The notes under the pieces are model-generated. The model was not told the origin of the DNA and did not search any database. It saw only the letters and a list, made by a program, of their open reading frames with translations. Source: Demequina salsinemoris (GTDB lineage: Bacteria > Actinomycetota > Actinomycetes > Actinomycetales > Demequinaceae). From it: DNA of 64,000 nucleotides. Below, in pieces: positions 8,393-16,756 of the stretch. Positions within the stretch are counted from its first letter, which is position 1; every line of letters starts with the position of its first letter. The DNA lies in assembly GCF_000974805.1 (NCBI RefSeq), contig NZ_BBQZ01000001.1, positions 489,929 to 553,928 of the forward strand, written 5' to 3'. A program made the translations under genes and the position numbers.

Positions 8393-9826
8393 GTGGCCCC
8401 CAAGGAGAAGTACAGTCAGGAGCTCTCCCGGTCGTTGACGATCAAGGAGAACATGCTCATCACGCTGTCGTCGGTGACCCCGGCGTCGAGCGTCTTCATC
8501 ATCGTTCCGGCCCTCGTCGTCGCACTGGCAGGTGCAAGCGTCGCGGCGATGGCGATCGGTGCGTTCATCGCGCTGTTCGTCGGCTGGTGCTACGCGGAGC
8601 TCGCGAGCCGCTACCCGATCACCGGAGGCGAGTACACGTGGGCCGCGCGCCTGCTCGGGCGAGGCTACGGCTTCGGTGTGTTCCTCCTCAGCCTCGTCTC
8701 AGGCGTGCTCATCATCGCCGTGATCGCCTCGGGCGTCGGCCCGTACCTGTCGGTCGTCTGGGAGGGCTTCAACTCCTCGATCACCACGGTGGTCGTGGTG
8801 GCGATCACCACCCTCATCGCGGCGCTCACGATCACGACCAACGCGTGGGTCACCGGCGTGTGCCTCGCTCTCGAGGTGCTCGCCCTCATCGTGCTCGCGG
8901 TCATGGGCTTCAGCCACGTGAGCCGCGGCGTCGACACCTTCGTCATGCCCCAGACCCTGGGAGCCGACGGCGGCCTCGAGACCGTCACCTGGGCGATCCT
9001 GTTCTCCCTGGTCCCCGTGGCCCTGTTCGCCTTCAACGGCTACGGCGGCGCCGTGTACTACGCCGAGGAGACCAAGGGCGCCTCCAAGACCATCGGCAAG
9101 GCGATCATGATCTCCCTGCTCATCACGGTGATCGCCGAGATCGTCCCGCTCGCCGCCGTGATCCTCGGCTCCTCCGACCTCGAGGCTCTCGTGTCGTCCG
9201 AGTCCCCCATGAACTGGTTCCTGCTGGACCGCGGCAACGAGGCGATCAACGTCATCGTCAGCCTCGGCATCGCGGTCGCGGTCTTCAACGCCGTCATCGC
9301 GGTGCAGATCCAGCTCGCTCGCCTGCTGTTCTCCTCGGCCCGCGACCGCTCGTGGCCCGACGCGATCGACCGTGTGCTCGGCAGTGTCCACCCGCGCACC
9401 AAGACCCCGATCGTCGCGACCATCGTCATCGGCCTCGCGGGCATCGGCGTCGGCTTCCTCCCGTTCGACTGGCTGCTCATCGCGACCGGCGCGAGCGCGG
9501 TCGTCATCTACTCCACGGTCGCGGTGGCGGCGCTTCGCGTCCGCGGCGCCGCCGGCCGTGAGGGTGGCTACCGGATGCCGCTGTTCCCGCTGCCCCCGAT
9601 CGTCGTGCTCGCGATCATGGCGTACGTGACGTACCAGATCATCGCGTCCGACCCGACGCCGCTCCTGGTCTCCGTCGTCGCGATCGTGCTCGGCGTGCTC
9701 TGGTACGCACTGTTCATCCACCCCCAGCGCGGCGAGCGGTGGACGCTGCCCGACCCGCAGGATGACGCGGAGCACGCCCTGGCGGATGACGTCGATCCCG
9801 ACGAGGTCGAGGCCGCCAAGGTCTGA
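8393..9826 (+). CDS. APC-superfamily amino-acid permease
   Basis: 477 residues with about 12 hydrophobic segments. An APC signature is present near the N-terminus (ITLSSVTPASSVFIIVPAL) and in TM6 (FNGYGGAVYYAEET). The C-terminus is a short acidic tail. The GTG at 8393 is chosen because AAAGGAAG lies upstream; longer in-frame extensions would run into the promoter. It diverges from the TetR/P1 peptidase operon, and the putative operators suggest co-regulation. A likely role is uptake of the amino acid or small peptide that the peptidase handles. Substrate unknown. Confidence 0.87.
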   Translation: MAPKEKYSQELSRSLTIKENMLITLSSVTPASSVFIIVPALVVALAGASVAAMAIGAFIALFVGWCYAELASRYPITGGEYTWAARLLGRGYGFGVFLLSLVSGVLIIAVIASGVGPYLSVVWEGFNSSITTVVVVAITTLIAALTITTNAWVTGVCLALEVLALIVLAVMGFSHVSRGVDTFVMPQTLGADGGLETVTWAILFSLVPVALFAFNGYGGAVYYAEETKGASKTIGKAIMISLLITVIAEIVPLAAVILGSSDLEALVSSESPMNWFLLDRGNEAINVIVSLGIAVAVFNAVIAVQIQLARLLFSSARDRSWPDAIDRVLGSVHPRTKTPIVATIVIGLAGIGVGFLPFDWLLIATGASAVVIYSTVAVAALRVRGAAGREGGYRMPLFPLPPIVVLAIMAYVTYQIIASDPTPLLVSVVAIVLGVLWYALFIHPQRGERWTLPDPQDDAEHALADDVDPDEVEAAKV

Positions 9827-9842
9827 CGCCCATCTGCTTGAC

Positions 9843-9876
9843 GCGAATGCCCGGGGCCTGCGCCCCGGGCATTCGC
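9843..9876 (+). terminator. Strong terminator after the permease gene
   Basis: A perfect 15-bp stem (GCGAATGCCCGGGGC with GCCCCGGGCATTCGC) and a 4-nt CTGC loop, 16 nt after the permease stop codon. Confidence 0.85.
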
Positions 9877-9883
9877 CGTTCCC

Positions 9884-9913
9884 GGGACGATGCGCCAGCA
9901 GCCGCATCGTCCC
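9884..9913. repeat. Inverted pair of the dispersed word forming a hairpin
   Basis: GGGACGATGCG (9884-9894) and its exact complement CGCATCGTCCC (9903-9913) flank an 8-nt loop (CCAGCAGC). They give a perfect 11-bp stem directly after the terminator of the permease gene. Each arm is a full copy of the dispersed word. It could be a second terminator or a paired recognition site. Confidence 0.7.
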
Positions 9914-10037
9914 TGGTCTCCGTCGTCCTGGTGCCGAGAATGTGCACCCGGCGTAACGTGGAAGACGAGAGAGCCGCCCCCAGTCGGGGCGTCGGCACGG
10001 ATGCCGCGACGCGAGGACGACGGAGAGTGAGGACCTC

Positions 10038-10961
10038 ATGTCGTACGCAGACCGGCTTGCCCGCTTCGAGACGGGCGCAGGATTCATCGCAGCGCTGGAT
10101 CAGAGCGGTGGCAGCACCCCGGGAGCGCTCGCGCGATACGGCATCCCCGAGTCCGCCTACGGGACGGACGAGGAGATGTTCGACCTCATCCACGCGGCCC
10201 GTACGCGCGTCATCACGAGCCCGGCGTTCACGCGCGAGCACATCCTCGCGACGATCCTCTTCCAGGGCACCGTGGATCGGCAGATCGCCGGCAGGGGCGT
10301 CGCCGACTACGTGTGGCGGGTCAAGGGCATCCTGCCGATCCTCAAGATCGACAAGGGCCTCGAGGAGGAGAGCGACGGAGTGCGCCTCATGAAGCCGATC
10401 CCCGGCCTCGAGGACACCCTGGCCGCGGCCCTCGACAAGGGCGTCTTCGGCACGAAGGAGCGCTCGGTCATCAGGGAGGCGAACCCCGTGGGGATCGCGC
10501 GCGTGGTCGACCAGCAGTTCGCGCTCGCCGAGCGGGTGGTGGCTGCGGGCCTCATGCCGATCGTCGAGCCCGAGAACGACATCAACGCGCCCGACAAGGC
10601 GGCGACAGAGGATCTGCTGCGGGAGCAGCTGCTCACCCACCTCGACGACCTCGGGGATCGCAAGGTCGCGCTCAAGCTCACGATCCCGACGGTTGACGGG
10701 CTGTGGGGCGACCTGATCGCTCACCCCAACGTCGCCCGCGTGGTCGCGCTGTCCGGCGGCTACACCCGAGCGGAGGCCAACGAGCGGCTCGCCCGCAACC
10801 CCGGCCTCATCGCGAGCTTCAGCAGGGCGCTGCTCGAGGGGCTCACGGTGGACCAGGCCGACGCGGACTTCGACAGGATGCTCGGCGAGTCGATCGTCTC
10901 GATCTACGCCGCGTCGATGGCGGGATCGTCCGGGATGTCCGGCCTGCGAGGTGCCGCGTGA
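10038..10961 (+). CDS. fda: Fructose-bisphosphate aldolase, class I (bacterial type)
   Basis: 307 residues, matching the bacterial class I aldolases (S. aureus FdaB-like). These cleave fructose 1,6-bisphosphate into glyceraldehyde 3-phosphate and dihydroxyacetone phosphate through a Schiff base. Visible motifs are LDQSGGSTPGAL (20-31), LKIDKGLEEE (102-111), PIVEPEND (174-181) and the Schiff-base lysine Lys213 in LKLTIPTVDG. The ATG at 10038 has GTGAGGACCTC before it. It stands alone between transporter genes, and a TAACGT box at 9954-9959 may be its -10. The role is cytoplasmic glycolysis or gluconeogenesis. Confidence 0.93.
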   Translation: MSYADRLARFETGAGFIAALDQSGGSTPGALARYGIPESAYGTDEEMFDLIHAARTRVITSPAFTREHILATILFQGTVDRQIAGRGVADYVWRVKGILPILKIDKGLEEESDGVRLMKPIPGLEDTLAAALDKGVFGTKERSVIREANPVGIARVVDQQFALAERVVAAGLMPIVEPENDINAPDKAATEDLLREQLLTHLDDLGDRKVALKLTIPTVDGLWGDLIAHPNVARVVALSGGYTRAEANERLARNPGLIASFSRALLEGLTVDQADADFDRMLGESIVSIYAASMAGSSGMSGLRGAA

Positions 10962-11072
10962 TGTGACGCGGGACCCAGGTCCTCGCGCGCGAGGTCGGAC
11001 CGGCGTAGGCTCGCGACTCGTGTGTGTGACGATTCAACGAGACGCTGCCCCCGCGCGTCGTGAGAGGTGCGC

Positions 11073-12587
11073 ATGACCGCTTCGAAGGGTGGCGGCTGGC
11101 TCGCAGGCCGCACCGCGCTCCTGCTCGCGTTCGCGTTCTCCGTGATGGCGGACCCGGTGTCCTCGGTCGCGTACGCGATCGAGGCCGCGCTGCACGCGTT
11201 GAACGGTCACCTGCCGCTGCTGCTCGGCGCGATGGGCCTCGTGGTCCTCGTCGTCGCGCTCGTCGTCACCAGTTATCACCAGCTCGTCGGCCGCTTCCCC
11301 GAGGGCGGCGGCGCGGCCGCGGCCACGGGCGCGGCCCTGGGCGACGGATGGTCGTTCGTGCCCATGGGCGCGCTGATCGTCGACTTCGTGCTCACGATCG
11401 CGATCTCCGTCTCCGCGGGCGCGTCCGCGATCATCTCCTACATCCCGTCGCTCGCGCCGTACCGGCTGGGCCTCGCGCTGTGCCTGCTCGTGCTCGTCGC
11501 CGGGCTGATGTGGTTCGGGCACATGGGCCGCGCGGTGTTCGCGCTGCTCACCGTCATCTTCCTGGTCGCGGCCGTCGCGGTGCTGGTGTCGGTCGCGATG
11601 GCGGCGCCCACGATCGCGGACACCGTCTCCGCGGAGACCGCCGAGACGAGCCTGCTCCACTCGGCCCCGCTGTCCGTCGTCCTGGCCTTCCCCGTCGCGA
11701 TGGCGCTCGCGACCGGCGTCGAGGCGCCGTCCTCGGCGATCGCGCAGCTCGCGCAGCTCGACGACGACGGCCGACGTACGTTCGGCCGCACCGCCCTGTG
11801 GCTCACGCTCGGCATCGTCGGCACGCTCACGCTGTTGCTCACCGCCTCGGTGGTCTACCTGGAGATCGGCCTGCCGAGCGAGGACTCGACGCTCGTCGCC
11901 GACCTGGCCCGTGCCGCATCGTCCCCGGCGGTGTTCGCGCTCTTCCAGGGAGCCACCGCGCTGCTGCTGCTGTCCGCCGCGAGCTCGTCCTTCCAGGCAG
12001 GCCCCGGCCTCATGAAGGCGCTCGCGCGCCGCGAGGACGGGACGGCCGGTCACGGCGTCCTGCCCTCGATCCTCGGCCGCACCAACTCGCATCACACCCC
12101 GTACGTCGGCGTCGCCGTGTTCCTCGCGCTGTCCGCGGTGGTCGTGGCCGCCGCCGGCGCGCGCGACCAGCGTCTCGTCCTGTTCTATGCGGTCGCCGTG
12201 TTCGTGAGCTTCCTCATGGGCCTCGTGTCGATGGCGCTGCTCGCCCACCGGGACGGCCAGCGCCGCTGGGTGACCCTCAACATCGTCGCCGCGGTCGCGG
12301 TCGGCTTCACCCTCATCATGAACCTCACCCGCGTCGCCGCTCTCGGATCGCTCGCCGCGACCGCCGTCGCGTCCGGCATCCTCTACTGGGCCTGGGTTCG
12401 TGCTGGCAAGCCGAGCGGGGCGTCGCACGCGGTCGCCGAGTCCGAGGCCGGGGACGATGCGGTCGCCGAGGACGATGCGGCGTCGGGCTCCACCTCGGCC
12501 GCCGAGCACGCCGTTGCCGAGGATGCTGTCGCCGAGCCCACGGTCGCGGAACCCGCTGTGGCGGTGCACGCGCGCCTCAAGCGCTGA
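11073..12587 (+). CDS. APC-superfamily transporter, possibly KimA-like
   Basis: 504 residues with about 12 membrane segments. The N-terminal motif FSVMADPVSSVAYAIEAAL resembles the APC branch that includes KimA-type potassium importers, so K+ or amino acid are both possible substrates. The last 50 residues form an acidic Ala/Glu/Asp tail with repeated AVAE and DDA units, and its DNA holds two copies of the dispersed word. The ATG at 11073 has GAGAGG upstream. A TAGGCT box (11006-11011) may be the -10, giving a leader of about 55 nt. Confidence 0.78.
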   Translation: MTASKGGGWLAGRTALLLAFAFSVMADPVSSVAYAIEAALHALNGHLPLLLGAMGLVVLVVALVVTSYHQLVGRFPEGGGAAAATGAALGDGWSFVPMGALIVDFVLTIAISVSAGASAIISYIPSLAPYRLGLALCLLVLVAGLMWFGHMGRAVFALLTVIFLVAAVAVLVSVAMAAPTIADTVSAETAETSLLHSAPLSVVLAFPVAMALATGVEAPSSAIAQLAQLDDDGRRTFGRTALWLTLGIVGTLTLLLTASVVYLEIGLPSEDSTLVADLARAASSPAVFALFQGATALLLLSAASSSFQAGPGLMKALARREDGTAGHGVLPSILGRTNSHHTPYVGVAVFLALSAVVVAAAGARDQRLVLFYAVAVFVSFLMGLVSMALLAHRDGQRRWVTLNIVAAVAVGFTLIMNLTRVAALGSLAATAVASGILYWAWVRAGKPSGASHAVAESEAGDDAVAEDDAASGSTSAAEHAVAEDAVAEPTVAEPAVAVHARLKR

Positions 12588-12648
12588 CGCGACCCGCTCG
12601 CGACCCTGACGCCAGCGCGGTCCCGGCCTCCGGACCGACCCGGCCCGC

Positions 12649-12658
12649 GCATCGTTCC
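12649..12658 (+). repeat. Dispersed GCATCGTYC word (noncoding copy)
   Basis: GCATCGTTCC lies in the 128-bp gap after the KimA-like gene. The 15 nt GCATCGTTCCTGTCC here recur exactly inside purK at 22424-22438. Confidence 0.5.
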
Positions 12659-12703
12659 TGTCCCGCCCCTGCCCCCGCTCTGGCCCGCTCCTCCCGCCGC
12701 CTG

Positions 12704-12709
12704 TAGCCT
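12704..12709 (+). promoter_or_regulatory. -10 box of a leaderless APC permease mRNA
   Basis: TAGCCT lies 6 nt before the GTG at 12716 and there is no Shine-Dalgarno sequence, so transcription should start at or next to the start codon. Confidence 0.55.
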
Positions 12710-12715
12710 TCCCGC

Positions 12716-14065
12716 GTGACCGCACGACGGGTGGGACTGCTGGGAGCGACCGGCATCGGCGTGGGCTCGATGCTCGGAGCAGGCGTGTTCTCCGACATGT
12801 GGGTCGACGTGCTCGCCGCCGGGCGCTGGTACCTGCTCGCCCTCGCGCTCGCGGCGGCGATCGCGATCGCGAACGCGCTGTCGACCGCCCAGCTCGCGGC
12901 GGCGCATCCCGTCGCGGGCGGCTCGTACGCCTACGGCCGCGCGGAGCTGTCCCACTGGGCCGGCCACGTGGCGGGGGCGGCGTTCCTGGTCGGCAAGACC
13001 GCGTCCGTCGCGGTGGGGGCCGTGGTCCTCGGCACCTACGTGCTGCCGGGCCACACCCAGGGAGTCGCGACCGCCGCGATCGCGCTCGTCTGGGCGCTCA
13101 ACGCGCGCGGCATCACCAAGACCGCATGGGGCGCGACCGCGATCGCGATCGTCGTGTCGCTCGCCCTCGCGGTGCTCGCCGTCGTCGTGCTCTCCGCCCC
13201 CGTGTCCTTGAGCTGGTTCGCGTGGAGCGCGGACGGAGAGGCGTATGAGCCCACCGTCCTCGACTTCGCCTTCAGCGGGCCGGGGGGCCTCGCTCAGGTC
13301 CCGGTCGCCGCGGCCGCCGCGTTCTTCGCCTTCGCGGGCTACGCGCGCATCGCGACGCTCGGCGAGGAGGTGCGCGAGCCCGAGCGGACCATCCCTCGCG
13401 CGATCGTCATCGCTCTCGCGGTGGTGCTGACGCTCTATGTCGCGATCGCGGTCTCACTCGCGCTCCACGTGGGCTACGACGGGCTCGTCGCCGTCCTGGA
13501 GCCGGGCACCGACGCGGGCGAGGCCATCACGCTCGCGCCGCTCGAGCGCCTCGCGGATGCCGTGGGATTCCCCGTCGCGATCGTCACGGCGACCGCCGCG
13601 CTGAGCGTCTTCGGCGCGATGCTCGCGGTGCTCGCCGGGGCTGGCCGCACCGCGATGGCGATGGCCCGCGAGGCCGACCTCCCCAGCGCGCTCGCCCGTC
13701 AGGGTGGCAGCGGCGCGCCGTGGCTCGCCGAGGCGGTCATCGCGGTCGCCGCGATCGCGCTCGTGTGGACGCAGGGGACGAGCCTCCTGCTCGTCTCGGT
13801 CGCGACCGTGCTCACCTACTACGCGGTCGCGAACGCCGCCGCGATCGCGCAGCGGCGGGCGGGGAGGACGGCGACGCTGCGCGTGCCGGTCGCGGCCTCC
13901 GCCTTCGGGCTCGTGGGATGCGTCGCGCTCGCGATCGTCGCGGCGCCGTCGGCCGTGGGGGAGGGGCCCGCGTGGGTCCCCTGGGCGCTCGCGCTCGTCG
14001 TCCTGGGATGGCCGACCGTCGCCTGGACGATGCGTCGGCGTGCATCGGGACCGAAGTCCCGCTAG
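12716..14065 (+). CDS. APC-family amino-acid permease
   Basis: 449 residues with about 12 membrane segments. TM1 carries the APC substrate-backbone motif in ATGIGVGSMLGAGVF (10-24), followed by HPVAGGSYAYGRAE (63-76). A conserved cytoplasmic loop, EEVREPERTIPRAI, follows TM6. The most likely role is proton-coupled amino-acid uptake; the specificity is unknown. The GTG start has no Shine-Dalgarno and a TAGCCT box 6 nt upstream, so the mRNA is probably leaderless. Its stop codon is followed by a run of hairpins. Confidence 0.87.
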   Translation: MTARRVGLLGATGIGVGSMLGAGVFSDMWVDVLAAGRWYLLALALAAAIAIANALSTAQLAAAHPVAGGSYAYGRAELSHWAGHVAGAAFLVGKTASVAVGAVVLGTYVLPGHTQGVATAAIALVWALNARGITKTAWGATAIAIVVSLALAVLAVVVLSAPVSLSWFAWSADGEAYEPTVLDFAFSGPGGLAQVPVAAAAAFFAFAGYARIATLGEEVREPERTIPRAIVIALAVVLTLYVAIAVSLALHVGYDGLVAVLEPGTDAGEAITLAPLERLADAVGFPVAIVTATAALSVFGAMLAVLAGAGRTAMAMAREADLPSALARQGGSGAPWLAEAVIAVAAIALVWTQGTSLLLVSVATVLTYYAVANAAAIAQRRAGRTATLRVPVAASAFGLVGCVALAIVAAPSAVGEGPAWVPWALALVVLGWPTVAWTMRRRASGPKSR

Positions 14066-14074
14066 TATGTCCCC

Positions 14075-14165
14075 AAGTTGACGTATCAACGTCAGCCCGG
14101 CGCGGCAAGCGCCACGGCCTGCTGAGGCCGAACCGCACCCCGGTCCCCGGGGGTGCGGTTCGCCG
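14075..14165 (+). ncRNA. Candidate structured RNA: four consecutive stem-loops
   Basis: Four stems follow one another in about 85 nt: TGACGT-ATCA-ACGTCA (14079-14094), GGCGC-GGCAA-GCGCC (14099-14113), GGCCT-GCTG-AGGCC (14116-14129), and a 12-bp terminator stem (14130-14161). A TAGTAT box (14063-14068), overlapping the permease stop codon, would start transcription near 14075. I see no good -35 box. It may be a small RNA, or just the structured 3' end of the permease mRNA. It matches no RNA family I recognise. Confidence 0.3.
14130..14161. terminator. Terminator between convergent genes
   Basis: A 12-bp stem (GAACCGCACCCC with GGGGTGCGGTTC) and an 8-nt loop, between the rightward permease and the leftward DUF2505 gene. 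It may serve both. Confidence 0.75.
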
Positions 14166-14233
14166 GCCTCGCGCCGACAGCCACCACCCTCATCCCCGAG
14201 GATCGCGTGCGCGAGGGTCAGTCCCGTGCGGCG

Positions 14234-14731
14234 TCAGCCTCGCTCGGCGAGCCAGGCGTCCGCCGCCTCGAGCTCGCCGTCCATCGTCCTGGTCACGGTT
14301 CCGACGAGGGCGCGCTCGATCATCGGCCCGACGATCGGCATGGGGACGCTCACCTTGCCCGTCGCGAGCAGCTCGGTGCCGTCGCCGTCGGGCCGCAGAC
14401 CCAGGGCGCCGGCAACATGGCCGGGCGCGCCCATGATCTCGACCGCGAAGGTGCCGATGCGCTCGTCGTCCTCGGGTGGCTCCCACGCCTCGGTGTACGT
14501 CACGACCAGGCGGGAGCCGACGAACGCCCGGATCTCCGAGGGGATCGATGACGTCGGCGCCTCGCGCCTCAGCGAGACACGGAAGTCGGCGTCGGCGCTC
14601 CCGTCGACGAGCAGGTCGACGAGCCGAGCGCCCGACGCCTCGCCGCGCACCTTCGAGAAATCCGCGTCCGCCAGCATGGCGACGACGGCGTCGAGCGGCG
14701 CGTCGAAGCGGTGGCGGTGCGTGAAGTCCAT
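14234..14731 (-). CDS. DUF2505 family protein (SRPBCC-like fold)
   Basis: 165 residues matching DUF2505, an actinobacterial family related to polyketide-cyclase/START-like proteins that bind small hydrophobic ligands. The N-terminus (MDFTHRHRFDAPLDAVVAMLADADF) is typical. The C-terminal half ends in the expected long amphipathic helix. Its substrate and role are unknown. It is divergent from pdtaS, with about 113 bp between starts, and a TAGGCT box (complement at 14762-14767) could drive it. Confidence 0.82.
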   Translation of the reverse strand: MDFTHRHRFDAPLDAVVAMLADADFSKVRGEASGARLVDLLVDGSADADFRVSLRREAPTSSIPSEIRAFVGSRLVVTYTEAWEPPEDDERIGTFAVEIMGAPGHVAGALGLRPDGDGTELLATGKVSVPMPIVGPMIERALVGTVTRTMDGELEAADAWLAERG

Positions 14732-14832
14732 CGGTGTCTCCAGGTGTCGGTACGACCTCTCAGCCTACCTCGCAGGAGGGACGCCTTCCGTGTCACGTGG
14801 GACGGTCGGCGGCGCGGGGTGTCAGCGGGCCG

Positions 14833-14838
14833 TAGGCT
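14833..14838 (+). promoter_or_regulatory. -10 box of leaderless pdtaS
   Basis: TAGGCT ends exactly 6 nt before the GTG start of pdtaS, with no ribosome-binding site between. Confidence 0.55.
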
Positions 14839-14844
14839 TGGACG

Positions 14845-16320
14845 GTGGCAAGCCTGAGAGAGACCGCGGAGCGCTACGGCGCCCTCACCGACGCCGAGGC
14901 AGAATGCCTGTCCCTGCTCGCGGAGGACTGGCAGATCATCGCCGACCTGTCCTTCGCGGACCTGGTGATGTGGCGGCCGGTCGACGACGGATTCGTGGCG
15001 ATCGCGCAGTGCCGTCCCTCGACCGGTCCCACCGTCCACCAGGACGATGTCGTGGGCGTCTTCGCCGCGGAGGGCCGTGTCGCGCACCTGCGCAGCGCCT
15101 TCGACTCCGGCGAGCTCGTCGCGTCGCGCGAGCCGCGCTGGGACGAGTCCTACGCGGTGCGCGAGGACGCGCTTCCCGTCGTCCTCGACGGGCGGCCGAT
15201 CGCGGTGCTGACCCGGGAGGTCTCCCAGGCGGTGTCGCGCTCGTCGTCCCGCCTGGAGCTCAACTACAAGGGCGCGGCCGACGACATCCTGCACATGATC
15301 ACGAGGGGCGAGTTCCCCGTGCCGACGTCGATCACGGGTCCCCGCCGAGGCGCGCCGCGCGTCGGCGACGGAGTGCTGCGGCTCGACGCCGCGGGGCACG
15401 TCACCTACGCGAGCCCGAACGCGCTGTCGTGCTTCCACCGCCTCGGCCTCACGGGACCGCTCATCAACAAGTCCCTCCCGCGTGAGGCCAGCGCGATGCT
15501 GCTCGACAAGGGGCAGATGGACGAGACCCTCGCGATGGTCGTCATGGGTCGCGCGGCCTGGCGCACCGACATCGAGGCCAACGGCGCGGCGCTGTCCCTG
15601 CGCGCGATCCCGGTCACGGAGAACGGCGTGCGCCACGGCGCGGTGCTGCTGTGCCGCGATGTCTCGGAGCTGAGGCGCCGCGAGCGCGAGCTCATCACCA
15701 AGGACGCGACGATCCGCGAGATCCACCACCGCGTCAAGAACAACCTTCAGACCGTGGCGGCGCTCCTGAGGCTCCAGTCACGTCGCGTGGAGGCCCCCGA
15801 GGCCAAGGAGGCGCTCGCGGAGGCGATGCGTCGCGTCTCCACGATCGCGCTCGTCCACGAGACGCTGTCCGGCACGCTCGACGAGCTCGTGAACTTCGAC
15901 GACCTGGGTCGCCGCGCGATGCGCATGGCCGCCGAGGTCGCGTCGCCGGGTGTGCAGGTCTCGATCGTGAGGGAGGGCGACTTCGGGATGATCCCGGCGC
16001 AGTGGGCGTCCTCGCTCGCGCTCGTCATGACCGAGCTCATCACCAACGCGGTCGAGCACGGCTTCGAGGGCAGGGAGCGCGGCGTCATCACGGTGCAGGC
16101 CGATCGCGAGACCGCGCGCGAGCGGCTGCACATCGCGATCCTCGACGACGGCGTGGGGCTGTCCGGCAGCCCCACCGGGCTCGGGTCGTCGATCGTGCGC
16201 ACGCTCGTCGAGAACGAGCTCGACGGCTCGATCGAGTGGTCGCTGCGCGGAGACGAGCCCGGCTCCGCGGTCACGCTGGACGTGCGGATCGGCGAGGGAC
16301 CGGGCGAGGGCCGGTACTGA
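14845..16320 (+). CDS. pdtaS: Sensor histidine kinase PdtaS (HisKA_2 type)
   Basis: 491 residues. The protein has no membrane segments, so it is a soluble sensor. Layout: GAF-like N-terminal domain (about 1-150), PAS domain (about 180-280), HisKA_2 dimerisation/phosphoacceptor segment (IREIHHRVKNNLQ, His294/His295) and HATPase (N box MTELITNAVEHG, G box DDGVGL). In mycobacteria PdtaS signals to the RNA-binding antiterminator PdtaR, which is not in this window. Starts at GTG, probably leaderless. It converges with whiB1 across a shared terminator, the same neighbour pair as in mycobacteria (Rv3219/Rv3220c). Confidence 0.92.
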   Translation: MASLRETAERYGALTDAEAECLSLLAEDWQIIADLSFADLVMWRPVDDGFVAIAQCRPSTGPTVHQDDVVGVFAAEGRVAHLRSAFDSGELVASREPRWDESYAVREDALPVVLDGRPIAVLTREVSQAVSRSSSRLELNYKGAADDILHMITRGEFPVPTSITGPRRGAPRVGDGVLRLDAAGHVTYASPNALSCFHRLGLTGPLINKSLPREASAMLLDKGQMDETLAMVVMGRAAWRTDIEANGAALSLRAIPVTENGVRHGAVLLCRDVSELRRRERELITKDATIREIHHRVKNNLQTVAALLRLQSRRVEAPEAKEALAEAMRRVSTIALVHETLSGTLDELVNFDDLGRRAMRMAAEVASPGVQVSIVREGDFGMIPAQWASSLALVMTELITNAVEHGFEGRERGVITVQADRETARERLHIAILDDGVGLSGSPTGLGSSIVRTLVENELDGSIEWSLRGDEPGSAVTLDVRIGEGPGEGRY

Positions 16321-16341
16321 CGGCTCCGCCGCCGAGAATGG

Positions 16342-16379
16342 CAGAAGCCGCGCCGCCCCGGAGGGCGACGCGGCTTCTG
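16342..16379. terminator. Bidirectional terminator between pdtaS and whiB1
   Basis: An 11-bp outer stem (CAGAAGCCGCG with CGCGGCTTCTG) encloses a smaller CGCCC/GGGCG hairpin, between the convergent stop codons of pdtaS and whiB1. Confidence 0.85.
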
Positions 16380-16413
16380 TGCGCTGGTCTGAGCCGCGCT
16401 GTTCGTCGAGCGG

Positions 16414-16668
16414 TTACTTCGCGGCGCGGCGGGCGCGAGCGGCACGGCGCTTGAGCGAGCGGCGCTCGTCCTCGGACAGTCCGCCCCACACGCCAGAGTC
16501 CTGGTTGTGCTCCATGGCCCACTGCAGGCAGGTCTCACGCACGTTGCACGTGCCGCACACGGCCTTGGCCTTCTCGATCTGGGAGATCGCCGGGCCGGTG
16601 TTGCCGACGGGGAAGAAGAGCTCGGGGTCCTCGACCTCGAGGCAGGCAGCGGTGTTACGCCAATCCAT
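16414..16668 (-). CDS. whiB1: WhiB1 iron-sulfur transcription factor
   Basis: 84 residues. The four cluster-binding cysteines are Cys9, Cys38, Cys41 and Cys47 (C-X28-C-X2-C-X5-C). They are followed by the GVWGG turn and a basic tail ([16 protein letters not shown]) that binds DNA. The start MDWRNTAACLE is the canonical WhiB1 start. In mycobacteria WhiB1 is an essential 4Fe-4S, nitric-oxide-responsive regulator that binds the housekeeping sigma factor. AAGGAG precedes the ATG at 16668; another ATG lies one codon upstream. A promoter is predicted about 90 bp upstream. Confidence 0.95.
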   Translation of the reverse strand: MDWRNTAACLEVEDPELFFPVGNTGPAISQIEKAKAVCGTCNVRETCLQWAMEHNQDSGVWGGLSEDERRSLKRRAARARRAAK

Positions 16669-16730
16669 CATGTACTCCTTAGGAAAAAGAGAGCGACGGA
16701 CCATGGGCCAGGGGAAGGCCGTGATCCGTC

Positions 16731-16740
16731 GCATCGTCGC
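16731..16740 (+). repeat. Dispersed GCATCGTC word in the whiB1 leader
   Basis: GCATCGTCGC on the plus strand lies in the presumed 5' untranslated region of leftward whiB1. It is the one noncoding copy that is not at a gene 3' end. Confidence 0.4.
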
Positions 16741-16756
16741 TACATCACTGCCGAAC

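Noticed and set aside
6338..14065. Genomic island integrated at tRNA-fMet
   Set aside because: The block beside the tRNA looks accessory, but I see no repeat of the tRNA 3' end, no integrase and no change in base composition.
16735..16749. CRP-like site (AGTGA-N6-GACGA, leftward) near whiB1
   Set aside because: Only one half resembles the TGTGA-N6-TCACA consensus, and it would lie downstream of the predicted transcript start.
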